Program-made: the position numbers and the translations under genes
Notes under the pieces: generated by a model
Database searches by the model: none
What the model was told of the DNA's origin: nothing
The model's input: only the letters and a program-made list of their open reading frames with translations
DNA from: Candidatus Poseidoniales archaeon
Lineage (GTDB): Archaea; Thermoplasmatota; Poseidoniia; Poseidoniales; Poseidoniaceae
Length of the DNA stretch: 12,495 nucleotides
Direction of reading: 5' to 3'
Assembly (NCBI GenBank): GCA_009887135.1
Contig: QXYA01000156.1
Span: 1-12,495 of the forward strand
Part shown: positions 1 through 7,349 of the stretch, piece by piece
Layout of the letters: each line of letters begins with the position of its first letter
Position numbering within the stretch: the first letter of the stretch is position 1

Positions 1-1102
1 ACTCGACACGAACTGGGTTGCCAATATCGATGTCCTCATCAACGATGGTAACCATCTTCATTGAGCGATGGCCAGCTAAGGCTGCTTCAATCGCTTTCTT
101 TGAATCTCCTTCGTCATGCTTTCGGATCTTTACGACTGCAGCAAGCCATCCACAACCACCCTCCGACATATACACATCAATACAATCAACGACTTCAGAA
201 ACTGCATCTTTGATTGTAGGTGCTCGAGGCAATCCCATGAGCGTCTTATGTTCAGCTTCGCCAGGGATAAGAGCATGAAAAATAGGGTCGTTTCGATGAA
301 GAACCCCATCGACTTCTATGACAGGTTGATGGCGAACATCATCAACTGTTCCAGTGATATCCACGTATGGTCCTTCTTCGTCGTCTTCGGTCGTAATTCG
401 CCCCCACATTGCATATTCAGCATTTGCAGGAACTTGGATACCGTTCGGTAATTCAACAAGTTCGAGAGAAGAATCATACAGTTTCTCATGAAGGGCTGCT
501 GCAATTGATAATTCATCAATTGGTTCATCGAAAGACATCGCTCCTGCGAGAAGAACGACAGGATCCGGGGCGTTGACGATTGCAATATTTACATCATGCC
601 CCTTTGCTCTCGCTTCGTCAACCATAGTTCTGAGATGACGTGGTACAAGACGAACAACAAGATGAGATTCATCTCGAAGGAATTGCCGATGAAAACTCAT
701 GTTTCTTCGACCATCAACCTCTGCAATAATTACGCTAGCTGACATGTATCTGCCACGGTCTTGTGGCCAATGGTGTGGAATAGGCAGGGCTGTGAGATCT
801 ACTTCGTCTTGCATGCAATCATACACGGGTGCTTCGGAAGGTGAAACAATAACTGGCTCAGTCGGATTCTTCATAGCCCATGCAAGTGTATCGATATAGA
901 CGCCTGGTTCAATTCCTATGGCTTCACAAAGGCGGTCCCTAGTAAGCATATTGACTGCAATTTTGTGACCGCTGGCTTCAGAGATATTGTCGAACAAGAG
1001 CATAGGATGATTGTGTTCTCTGCTGTAATTCCAAACACCATGAACCAGGCTAACCTCGTCTTGGACAAGACGAGCATTGGTCAAATGGTCACGGAAAGCC
1101 AT
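1..1102 (-). CDS. ubiD: UbiD-family decarboxylase (3' end cut by window edge); candidate anhydromevalonate-phosphate decarboxylase
   Basis: The reverse strand reads 367 uninterrupted codons from ATG (1102-1100) to the left edge; no stop is reached. The protein is a UbiD-type prenylated-FMN-dependent non-oxidative decarboxylase. Visible family blocks are GRYMSASVIIA (117-127), GRRNMSFHRQ (131-140, with R139 at the position of the catalytic arginine), RLVPRHL (151-157), EGPYVDITGT (243-252, with E243 and D248 at the catalytic acid positions), RHQPVIEV (257-264), HRNDPIFHALIP (269-280) and the late VDEDIDI (354-360). Judging by family length, roughly 50-80 C-terminal residues are missing. The start is supported by GAGGTG 8 bases upstream, overlapping the stop of the preceding gene. 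UbiD enzymes act on many substrates. In several archaea one member decarboxylates trans-anhydromevalonate 5-phosphate to isopentenyl phosphate, the substrate of the IPK also encoded here. That makes this role attractive but unproven; aromatic or quinone-precursor decarboxylation is the alternative. Confidence 0.9.
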   Translation of the reverse strand, partial: MAFRDHLTNARLVQDEVSLVHGVWNYSREHNHPMLLFDNISEASGHKIAVNMLTRDRLCEAIGIEPGVYIDTLAWAMKNPTEPVIVSPSEAPVYDCMQDEVDLTALPIPHHWPQDRGRYMSASVIIAEVDGRRNMSFHRQFLRDESHLVVRLVPRHLRTMVDEARAKGHDVNIAIVNAPDPVVLLAGAMSFDEPIDELSIAAALHEKLYDSSLELVELPNGIQVPANAEYAMWGRITTEDDEEGPYVDITGTVDDVRHQPVIEVDGVLHRNDPIFHALIPGEAEHKTLMGLPRAPTIKDAVSEVVDCIDVYMSEGGCGWLAAVVKIRKHDEGDSKKAIEAALAGHRSMKMVTIVDEDIDIGNPVRVE

Positions 1103-1112
1103 TCGTAACACC

Positions 1113-1343
1113 TCAGAATTTGGTCTGAGTATCATCTTGGTAACGTGCTTGAACTTCTTCATGTACTTCAGATGGTGCAGAAAGTAAGTTCATTCCCAAG
1201 AGGAGACAGACGAATCCTAGAACATGACTCGACAACAGGTCGCTGGTTTCAGAGACAAACTCAACCCAATGATTTGCAATCACAAGAAAGCCCAAAAGTA
1301 TAGTTGTTAACGCCAACAATGGCCGCATCGACTTTGGAATCAT
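1113..1343 (-). CDS. Small membrane protein, two predicted transmembrane helices
   Basis: This 76-residue protein is not recognised. It has two hydrophobic segments, about residues 8-27 and 39-56, joined by a short polar loop containing acidic residues and serines. A hydrophilic, Glu/Gln/Asp-rich C-terminal tail of about 20 residues follows. It lies directly upstream of the UbiD-family gene; its TGA stop begins the GAGGTG Shine-Dalgarno of that gene and only 10 bases separate the two, so they are very probably co-transcribed and translationally coupled. No catalytic motif is visible. A membrane-anchoring or lipid-related role would be a guess from context. Its start is divergent from S12, and an AT-rich element about 20-27 bases upstream of the ATG fits a leaderless transcript. 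Confidence 0.7.
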   Translation of the reverse strand: MIPKSMRPLLALTTILLGFLVIANHWVEFVSETSDLLSSHVLGFVCLLLGMNLLSAPSEVHEEVQARYQDDTQTKF

Positions 1344-1360
1344 ATCTATACTATAGGCAT

Positions 1361-1371
1361 CCTATTTATGA
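1361..1371 (-). promoter_or_regulatory. Possible TATA element for the minus-strand membrane-protein/UbiD pair
   Basis: On the reverse strand this reads TCATAAATAGG. It lies about 18-28 bases upstream of the ATG at 1343, the spacing expected when an archaeal transcript starts at or beside the start codon. No Shine-Dalgarno is visible before that ATG, which agrees with leaderless initiation. This is a pattern match only. Confidence 0.3.
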
Positions 1372-1422
1372 TGTTATTCTTTGGTTGGTTTCTGTAAATA
1401 TTTCAGGCCTATCAAACGGCGA

Positions 1423-1433
1423 CTTGATATATG
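1423..1433 (+). promoter_or_regulatory. Candidate TATA box for the S12-S7-EF-2 operon
   Basis: The sequence CTTGATATATG lies about 44 bases upstream of the S12 start. An archaeal start site about 25 bases downstream would fall near 1452-1456, leaving a short leader that still contains the GAGG Shine-Dalgarno at 1461-1464. The region divides divergent genes, so a promoter is required here unless transcription enters from elsewhere. AAATATTT at 1396-1403 is a weaker alternative. Confidence 0.45.
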
Positions 1434-1471
1434 AAAGCAAAGTCGCAAAGTTGCTCGAATGAGGGATTATC

Positions 1472-1900
1472 ATGGGTAGAGGACTGTTTGCAGGCGCCAA
1501 GATGGCTAAGGATCGACAAAAATTCCGCTGGTCGGATCGTCGTTACAAAAAGCGTATGCTCAAGTCTCGAGCACGCCATGACCCGCTTGCTGGGTCCACA
1601 CAAGCCAAAGGTATCGTTATTGAAAAAGTCGGTATTGAAGCAAAACAACCGAACTCAGGAATTCGAAAAGCCGTCAAGATTTCCCTCATCAAAAACGGTA
1701 ACAAACTCACAGCTTTCGCTCCCGGCGATGGTGCAATCAACTTTATCGATGAACACGATGAAGTCATGGTCGAAGGTATCGGTGGACGCATGGGTCGTTC
1801 ATACGGAGATATTCCTGGTGTCCGATACAAGGTCATCCAAGTCAACGGTGTTTCACTCGATGAAATGGTCCGTGGACGAAAGGAGAAGCCTATACGCTGA
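1472..1900 (+). CDS. rpsL: 30S ribosomal protein S12 (uS12)
   Basis: This 142-residue protein of the small-subunit decoding centre has the usual archaeal length. Archaeal/eukaryotic uS12 signatures are visible: the N-terminal GLFAGAK, EAKQPNSGIRKAVKISLIKNG (about 57-77), AINFIDEHDEV, the GIGG turn and GDIPGVRYKV (about 113-122), ending in GRKEKPIR. The start at 1472 is chosen because GLFAGAK aligns with the conserved archaeal N terminus, which the later in-frame ATG at 1502 would remove. GAGG lies upstream at 1461-1464. The conserved loop is slightly altered: PNSGIRKA in place of the common archaeal PNSAIRKC, though the key lysine is kept. The gene opens its operon here, next to divergent metabolic genes. 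In many archaea it follows RNA-polymerase, L30e and nusA genes. Confidence 0.97.
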   Translation: MGRGLFAGAKMAKDRQKFRWSDRRYKKRMLKSRARHDPLAGSTQAKGIVIEKVGIEAKQPNSGIRKAVKISLIKNGNKLTAFAPGDGAINFIDEHDEVMVEGIGGRMGRSYGDIPGVRYKVIQVNGVSLDEMVRGRKEKPIR

Positions 1901-1910
1901 GGTGTTGAAG

Positions 1911-2516
1911 ATGACAGAAGAAGTAATCGAAGACGAACGACCAATCGCTGGAATCGGAACTTTAGTTTTCGGAAAGTGGGATGCTGCTGAAGTAACCTGC
2001 AACGATCCAGGACTTGCTCCATATGTTAACCTCTCAACTGTCGGAGTACCCCACTCTGGTGGACGACACGCAAACATGTGGTTCGGAAAATCTAAACTTA
2101 GCGTAGTAGAACGCTACATCAACAAACTCATGCGAACTGGATCTTACACAGGTAAGAAACAAAGTGCAATGAAGGCTTTTGAAACTGCACTCGACTCTAT
2201 TGCAGAGCGCCGCAAGACAAACCCATTGCAGGTTTTCGTCGATGCCATCTGTCATGCAGCCCCAATGGAAGAAATTACTCGAATTAAATTCGGTGCAGTA
2301 TCACAACCTAAGGCTGTTGACTCTTCACCTTCACGCCGACTCGATGTTGCTCTTAAGAACCTTGCAAAAGGTGCGCAACAAGGAACTCACAAATCGAAGA
2401 GAACCTTGAAGCAGTGTATCATCAACGAACTCAACAAAGCTTCCGAAGGAGACTCGACATCATATGCAGTTTCAAAGAGAGAAGAAGTTGAAAGAATCGC
2501 TGCTTCCGCACGATGA
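1911..2516 (+). CDS. rpsG: 30S ribosomal protein S7 (uS7)
   Basis: This 201-residue protein nucleates assembly of the head of the small subunit by binding the 3' domain of 16S rRNA. Family features are visible: ERYINKLMRTG (about 67-77), GKKQSAMKAFETAL, NPLQVFVDAICHAAP (about 105-119), then a basic segment with SPSRRLDVALKNLAKGA and a helical C terminus ending KREEVERIAASAR. The ATG at 1911 is chosen although the frame stays open upstream to 1431: that upstream stretch is the out-of-frame shadow of S12, while GAGGTG at 1899-1904 gives a well-placed ribosome site for 1911. The S12 stop codon TGA begins that Shine-Dalgarno, so translation is probably coupled. Confidence 0.96.
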   Translation: MTEEVIEDERPIAGIGTLVFGKWDAAEVTCNDPGLAPYVNLSTVGVPHSGGRHANMWFGKSKLSVVERYINKLMRTGSYTGKKQSAMKAFETALDSIAERRKTNPLQVFVDAICHAAPMEEITRIKFGAVSQPKAVDSSPSRRLDVALKNLAKGAQQGTHKSKRTLKQCIINELNKASEGDSTSYAVSKREEVERIAASAR

Positions 2517-2528
2517 AGACGACAAGGT

Positions 2529-2545
2529 CACGGAAGAATTCCGTG
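2529..2545 (+). other. Perfect 7-bp inverted repeat between S7 and EF-2
   Basis: CACGGAA, the loop GAA and TTCCGTG form a perfect hairpin 12 bases after the S7 stop, inside the 94-base S7-EF-2 gap. The stem can be extended by one G-U pair. It is not followed by a T tract, so it does not look like a terminator. It might mark an mRNA processing site, a structure that adjusts EF-2 expression, or nothing. The rest of the gap has weaker pairings (for example CACTT/AAGTG around 2559-2582) and no clear TATA box. Confidence 0.4.
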
Positions 2546-2610
2546 GAACTTTTGCGACTCACTTAAGAACCCCATTCAAGTGGGCGAATTGAACCAGACA
2601 GGTGGACACC

Positions 2611-4818
2611 ATGGGACGAAAAGAAGACAACATCAAAAAGGCTACAGAAGTCATGCACATCCTACCGCAAATTCGCAATCTATGTATTGCTGCGCACATT
2701 GATCACGGAAAGACAACTCTCTCTGACAACCTCATCGCAGGTGCAGGTATGATGTCAAGCGACCTCGCAGGTGCTGCTCGTGTTCTCGACTTCGATGAAC
2801 AAGAATCTGCACGTGGAATCACCATCAACGCAGCTTCAGCATCTATGGTACACGCTGTTGAAGGAACAGATTATCTCATCAATCTCATTGACACTCCAGG
2901 TCACGTAGACTTTGGTGGAGACGTCACTCGTGCTATGCGTGCTGTTGACGGATGTTTCATCTTGGCTTGTGCCGTTGAAGGCCCAATGCCTCAAACTGAA
3001 ACAGTTGTTCGTCAAGCACTCAAAGAAAAGGTAAAGCCTGTTCTTTTCATTAACAAGGTCGATCGACTCATCAATGAATTACAAGTTACTCCTGAAGACA
3101 TGCTTAAGCGATTTGAAGAGACCATTACCAAGGTAAACAGGCTCATCAAGCAATTCGCTCCTGAAGAATTCAAGAAATCATGGCAAGTTAGTGTCATGGA
3201 CGGAACTGTTGCATTCGGCAGTGCATACCACAACTGGGGAATTACAATTCCTTACATGAAGAAGTCTGGAGTTTCTATGACAGATATCTTCCAATACTGT
3301 AACGATGAGAATCAAAAGGAACTGGCTGAAAAAGCCCCAGTTCACGAAGTTCTTTTGGATATGGCAGTTACCAAACTTCCAGGTCCAGTTCAAGCACAGC
3401 CATACCGTATTCCAAATATCTGGACAGGAGATTTGGACTCGACTATTGGAAAAGCAATGGTTAGTTGCGACCCTGATGCAGAATTGGCTATGATGATCAC
3501 AAAAATTTGGATGGATCCTCACGCAGGAGAAGTTGCAGTCGGCCGTATTTACTCCGGATCAATTTCACAAGGTGAATCCGTCTATGCAATTGGAGCATCC
3601 AAGCCAGAACGTGTTCAACAAGTCAGCATGATGGTTGGCGGAGACAGAATCACTGTTCCAAAGGTTGTTGCAGGAAACATTGCAGCACTCACAGGTATTC
3701 GAAGTGCTGCAGCTGGTGTAACACTTTCACGAGACAAGGACTTCACTCCATTCGAAGCAATCCGTCACTACTCAGACCCTGTTGTCACAGTGGCTGTTGA
3801 GCCGAAGAGCATGAAAGATCTACCAAAGTTCATCGATGCTCTACGTTCCCTTGCTAAGTCAGACGCTTCACTAAAGGTTACAACAAACCAAGAAACTGGA
3901 GAAGCATTGTTGGCAGGAATGGGAGAACTTCACCTTGAGATTACTGTGTACAGAATCGAAGAGGAACAAAACATCAAGGTAAGCGTCAGCCCACCTATTG
4001 TTGTTTACAGAGAAGGTCTACAAGGAAGCAACCGTGGCCGTGCGTTCGAAGGCAAGTCCCCGAACCGACACAACCGTTTCTTCTTCGAAGTTGAACCTCT
4101 AACACCAGAAGTTATAGCAGCCCTACGCTCTGGAGAATTCAAAGAAGGAACAGTCCGTCCAAATGATGGTAAGGAAGTTGGAAACAAATTCGGTGCTCTC
4201 GGTATGGACAAAGATTTGATGCGTAAGATTTACGCTATCAATGGAACCAATGTTCTGGTAAACGATACCAAGGGTATTCAAGGACTTCACGAAACTCGTG
4301 AACTGATTATTGAAGCTTTCAATGAAGTCTGTGTCAAGGGACCAATCGCTGATGAACCTGTACAAGGAATGTTTGTACGTCTTACTGACGCAAAACTTCA
4401 CGAAGACGCAATTCACAGAGGACCTGCACAAACAATCCCTGCTGTTCGAAATGGACTCAAGGGTGCAATGATGCGAGCTAAGACAATCATCCTAGAACCT
4501 ATGCAGAAAGCATTCGTTTCAGTACCAAATGACTGGCTTGGTCAAGTAACTCGTGAAGTTACTAACCGTCGTGGAATTATCGAAGACATGCCAAGTGAAG
4601 GCGAAGTTACAACAGTTATCGGTGTACTTCCAATCGCAGAAACATTCGGATTCTCCAACGATATTCGTGCAGCTTCTCAAGGACGTGCGGTCTGGAACAC
4701 AGAGAATCTTGGATTTGAAATGCTCCCACCACAATTATTCGACAAGGTAGTCGCTCAAATTCGAACCCGTAAGGGATTGAAGCCTGAGCCTAACTCGGAA
4801 TCTTACTACTCTGATTGA
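2611..4818 (+). CDS. fusA: Translation elongation factor 2 (aEF-2)
   Basis: This 735-residue GTPase moves tRNA and mRNA through the ribosome; the length is typical of archaeal EF-2. Nucleotide-binding motifs are G1 AHIDHGKTT (28-36), G2 RGITI (68-72), G3 DTPGHVDF (94-101) and G4 NKVD (148-151). Domains II-V follow, with MGELHLEIT in the middle of the protein and the diphthamide loop DAIHRGPAQTIP, in which His602 is the residue expected to be modified to diphthamide. ATG 2611 is preferred over the in-frame GTG at 2602, because MGRKE is the usual archaeal N terminus and AGGTGG at 2600-2605 is well spaced for it. It follows S7 by 94 bases on the same strand. The MOSC gene begins 2 bases after its stop. 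Confidence 0.97.
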   Translation: MGRKEDNIKKATEVMHILPQIRNLCIAAHIDHGKTTLSDNLIAGAGMMSSDLAGAARVLDFDEQESARGITINAASASMVHAVEGTDYLINLIDTPGHVDFGGDVTRAMRAVDGCFILACAVEGPMPQTETVVRQALKEKVKPVLFINKVDRLINELQVTPEDMLKRFEETITKVNRLIKQFAPEEFKKSWQVSVMDGTVAFGSAYHNWGITIPYMKKSGVSMTDIFQYCNDENQKELAEKAPVHEVLLDMAVTKLPGPVQAQPYRIPNIWTGDLDSTIGKAMVSCDPDAELAMMITKIWMDPHAGEVAVGRIYSGSISQGESVYAIGASKPERVQQVSMMVGGDRITVPKVVAGNIAALTGIRSAAAGVTLSRDKDFTPFEAIRHYSDPVVTVAVEPKSMKDLPKFIDALRSLAKSDASLKVTTNQETGEALLAGMGELHLEITVYRIEEEQNIKVSVSPPIVVYREGLQGSNRGRAFEGKSPNRHNRFFFEVEPLTPEVIAALRSGEFKEGTVRPNDGKEVGNKFGALGMDKDLMRKIYAINGTNVLVNDTKGIQGLHETRELIIEAFNEVCVKGPIADEPVQGMFVRLTDAKLHEDAIHRGPAQTIPAVRNGLKGAMMRAKTIILEPMQKAFVSVPNDWLGQVTREVTNRRGIIEDMPSEGEVTTVIGVLPIAETFGFSNDIRAASQGRAVWNTENLGFEMLPPQLFDKVVAQIRTRKGLKPEPNSESYYSD

Positions 4819-4820
4819 GC

Positions 4821-5291
4821 ATGTTAACCGGATCCGTCCTCGGCATCTTTGCCACAGAGGAAGGTGGCGTACCAAAGCCGTCTGTTGATTCAATAGACGT
4901 ACGTCTAAATGGAGTCTATGGAGAACGTATTCGTGATACAAAGCATCACGGAGGTCCAGAACGAGCAGTTTGTATCCTTTCGAATCAAACACTCAAATTC
5001 CTTCAGCAAGATGGACATCCAATACGTGGTGGTTCGACTGGAGAAAATCTTCTCATCGATGTAGATGAAGGCAAATTAGGTCCTGGAATTCGATTGAAGT
5101 TTACAGATGTTGAATTAGAGATTACATCTCCTGCTCCTCCATGTAAAACAATTAAAGAATCATTTACAAATGGAGATTTTAAACAACTATCACACAAACT
5201 GAATCCGCAAAGGACTCGTTGGTATGCGAAAGTGATCCATGAAGGAATTATTCGTAGAGATGAAATTATTGAAATCAACTCAGACGCTTGA
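4821..5291 (+). CDS. MOSC-domain protein
   Basis: This 156-residue stand-alone MOSC domain belongs to the family named for the C-terminal domain of molybdenum-cofactor sulfurase, seen also in YiiM-like proteins. The family binds or transfers sulfur or metal-sulfur groups. Visible hallmarks are the HHGGPERAVC block (42-51), GGSTGENLLID (70-80), LGPGIRLKFTDVELEITSP (86-104) and the invariant cysteine C108 in PPCKT, followed by WYAKVIHEGIIRRDE (134-148). ATG 4821 is preferred to the in-frame TTG at 4815, which overlaps the EF-2 stop. The gene starts 2 bases after EF-2 and is presumably in its operon, an unexpected partner. Its last 17 bases overlap the end of the convergent IDI-GGPPS gene. The real substrate cannot be told from sequence. 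Confidence 0.88.
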   Translation: MLTGSVLGIFATEEGGVPKPSVDSIDVRLNGVYGERIRDTKHHGGPERAVCILSNQTLKFLQQDGHPIRGGSTGENLLIDVDEGKLGPGIRLKFTDVELEITSPAPPCKTIKESFTNGDFKQLSHKLNPQRTRWYAKVIHEGIIRRDEIIEINSDA

Positions 5292-7029
5292 GTTGAAGAT
5301 CGGTTAATTCACGAAGGGCGAGCATTGCCGGACCATCAGGCAAACGATCAAGACATGCATGGGCATTTTTGTGATAGTGGTTGGCTTTTTCACGCGCATA
5401 CTCAATTGAACCCAATTGATTCAGAGATTCTACACCTTGTTGAATCATTTCAGCAGAGGCCCCTTCACCCATCCCGAGTACATTAAGTAAGTTATTTTTT
5501 ACTTCACTTTCTGGTTGATTCAAAGCATGAATCACCATCAGGGTTTGCTTGCCTTGAGCGACATCAGATCCAGTAGGCTTACCCAATGTTTTGGAATCTG
5601 AAAGAACATCAATCAAATCATCCATAAGTTGGAAACATAGGCCAACAGAAAGGCCCCATTCAGACATACAATCGATAACATCTTGATCAGATCCTGCAAC
5701 TTGTGCTCCCAATTCAGCACAAATTTGGAACATGACTGCTGTTTTACCCTCAATCATCTCCAAGTATTCATCTTCTGTCACTCTTTCACGAGTTTCAAAT
5801 TCGATGTCCAGCTGTTGGCCTTCAGAAACACGACGAACCATCCAAGCAATTCGATTTACTAACGATGGTATGTCTCGCAGTTCAATGTTTGCAGACATTA
5901 CAAGACGTTCGAATGCAATGGCTAACATTGCATCTCCTGCATTGATAGCAGTTGGAATATCATATTCAACATGAACTGCATTCCGACCACGTCGAATTTC
6001 ATCATCATCCATAATATCATCATGAACGAGGGTGAAATTATGAATCGTTTCAATTGCAGCACCGATATCGAGCAAACCCGAATGCGTGTCTCCAACGGCT
6101 CTTCCTACAAGCCATGGAAGTGTTGCACGCATTCTCTTGCCACCACCCTCAATCAGGTGAAGCATGGCTGCTGCAAGACGAGGATGACGTGATGCTTGCA
6201 GACTTTCGACAATACGGCGCTCAATGAATGGTCGCACTTCTTTCAAACTCGTGGACAAATCTGCGCCAATAGCGCCAGGCAACATATGAGTTACATCACC
6301 CATATCATGAATCATATCATCACGTAGAGAAGCACATGCATCCACGTCCCCAATCGCTTTCCACCAATCTTCGGTCATAACTCTTGCAGCAATACAACGG
6401 AACCAAGGTGCTATGATATCATCAGAATCATCTGCTACAAGCATTTGCTCTAGTTCTTGCTCGTCAACCCAACGAACTTCTGCAACCTCATTTGGATTAG
6501 GATGCACTTCAACGTCGGCTTGAATCATAAGTATGTGATCGATTTCACGTTCAATCCATTCAGCATTCATACGAGCACTATACTTCATTTTGGTTATGAA
6601 ATGGAAGTCTTCTAGAGGAACAGACTTAGGATCAATACCTAATTCTTGCTCGAGCTTACGAACAGCTGCAATTTTCACGCCCATGGCATTCTCTTCGTTC
6701 ATCTCTTCTGCACTTGCGAGTGGATGAGAACAACAGGAATTAGCCCATACGCTTGGAAATGTGATTTTGTCATGTGCTCGTTGCTGTAATAACAGTCTGT
6801 TGTCATTATCGAACAAGAGAATACTGAAGGCACGGTGTAAAGAACCCGGTCCGTAGTGACTATCTGCTTTACTTATAGGACCGACAACAATATCATTTTC
6901 ATCAACTTGTAACACGGCTTCCGCCATCATTGTTGCTTGGGTCTCATCAACAGTGGATGATGCCATTAAACCAGCAGCCTGCTCATCAATAGCAGCTTCT
7001 GGAACATCTCCTGATGCATAGTTCGACAT
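5275..7029 (-). CDS. idi: Fusion of type I isopentenyl-diphosphate isomerase and geranylgeranyl-diphosphate synthase
   Basis: One uninterrupted 584-residue protein joins two consecutive isoprenoid steps. Residues about 37-240 are a Nudix-fold type I IPP isomerase of strikingly eukaryote-like sequence: SKADSHYGPG, LHRAFSILLFD, KITFPSVWANSCCSHP with catalytic C100, and WIEREIDHIL with acidic residues E160/E162. Its C-terminal IAPWFRCIAA and DDMIHDMG also match the full-length enzyme. Residues about 255-584 are a trans-polyprenyl synthase: GGGKRMR (295-301), first aspartate-rich motif DDIMDDDEIRRG (337-348), GKTAVMF, and second motif DDLID (470-474). Phe332, five residues before the first motif, is the pattern of archaeal C20 (GGPP) synthases. 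Residues 1-36 are low in conservation. ATG 7029 is chosen; an in-frame TTG at 7059 would add ten residues. The gene lies downstream of IPK and a membrane protein on the same strand. Confidence 0.93.
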   Translation of the reverse strand: MSNYASGDVPEAAIDEQAAGLMASSTVDETQATMMAEAVLQVDENDIVVGPISKADSHYGPGSLHRAFSILLFDNDNRLLLQQRAHDKITFPSVWANSCCSHPLASAEEMNEENAMGVKIAAVRKLEQELGIDPKSVPLEDFHFITKMKYSARMNAEWIEREIDHILMIQADVEVHPNPNEVAEVRWVDEQELEQMLVADDSDDIIAPWFRCIAARVMTEDWWKAIGDVDACASLRDDMIHDMGDVTHMLPGAIGADLSTSLKEVRPFIERRIVESLQASRHPRLAAAMLHLIEGGGKRMRATLPWLVGRAVGDTHSGLLDIGAAIETIHNFTLVHDDIMDDDEIRRGRNAVHVEYDIPTAINAGDAMLAIAFERLVMSANIELRDIPSLVNRIAWMVRRVSEGQQLDIEFETRERVTEDEYLEMIEGKTAVMFQICAELGAQVAGSDQDVIDCMSEWGLSVGLCFQLMDDLIDVLSDSKTLGKPTGSDVAQGKQTLMVIHALNQPESEVKNNLLNVLGMGEGASAEMIQQGVESLNQLGSIEYAREKANHYHKNAHACLDRLPDGPAMLALRELTDLQLKRLS

Positions 7030-7097
7030 ATGAGCCCCATCCTGTCTTCCAGCACCCAATACATAGACAGTTCGCCTCTGTTTGGAGAAATGGATGA

Positions 7098-7340
7098 CTA
7101 CTTCCTACGAATTGACCAATTCTTACGACCGAGACCTTCCAGAGCAACTCCTGTAAGAATTCCCCATAAAATGGGATAATCAAGTTCGAAATAGAACAAT
7201 GGAATCATGGCTACAAATGCCAGAATCCAATGATGAACCCAAACGAAATTGTTACGAATGTGGAATTTGACATTTTCAGTAAGCCAACGAATTACCGCAA
7301 ATCCAAGAATAATTCCAATTGAATAGATTGCAAACTCCAT
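7098..7340 (-). CDS. Small membrane protein between IPK and IDI-GGPPS
   Basis: This 80-residue protein is not recognised. It is largely hydrophobic, with likely membrane segments at about residues 3-20, 34-52 and 54-70, and ends in a basic tail (GRKNWSIRRK) that would favour a cytoplasmic C terminus. The second segment opens with the distinctive VWVHHW, and acidic residues (E, D) sit between segments two and three. It starts 9 bases after the IPK stop, whose TGA forms the beginning of a GAGG-type ribosome site, and ends 68 bases before the IDI-GGPPS start. Position inside an isoprenoid operon suggests a link to lipid precursor synthesis at the membrane, but nothing in the sequence shows an activity. 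Confidence 0.72.
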   Translation of the reverse strand: MEFAIYSIGIILGFAVIRWLTENVKFHIRNNFVWVHHWILAFVAMIPLFYFELDYPILWGILTGVALEGLGRKNWSIRRK

Positions 7341-7349
7341 CGTATCGCC

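Noticed and set aside
316..585. An 89-residue reverse-strand frame inside the UbiD region
   Set aside because: It is out of frame with the continuous 367-codon UbiD reading, which shows clear family motifs throughout.
1431..1910. An open frame from 1431 that would extend S7 by 160 residues
   Set aside because: This stretch is the +1 shadow of the S12 gene. S12 is unmistakable in its own frame, and S7 homologs start near 1911, where a GAGGTG site is found.
1543..2022. A 159-residue reverse-strand frame across S12 and S7
   Set aside because: It lies antisense to two certain ribosomal protein genes and its protein looks like low-complexity antisense reading with no family features.
2602..2610. 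GTG start for EF-2 nine bases upstream
   Set aside because: The GTG is part of the AGGTGG ribosome site serving ATG 2611, and MGRKE is the normal archaeal N terminus.
7030..7059. TTG start adding ten residues to IDI-GGPPS
   Set aside because: The extra residues are not conserved in isomerases and TTG has only a poorly spaced GAGGCGA; ATG 7029 is simpler, though not proven.
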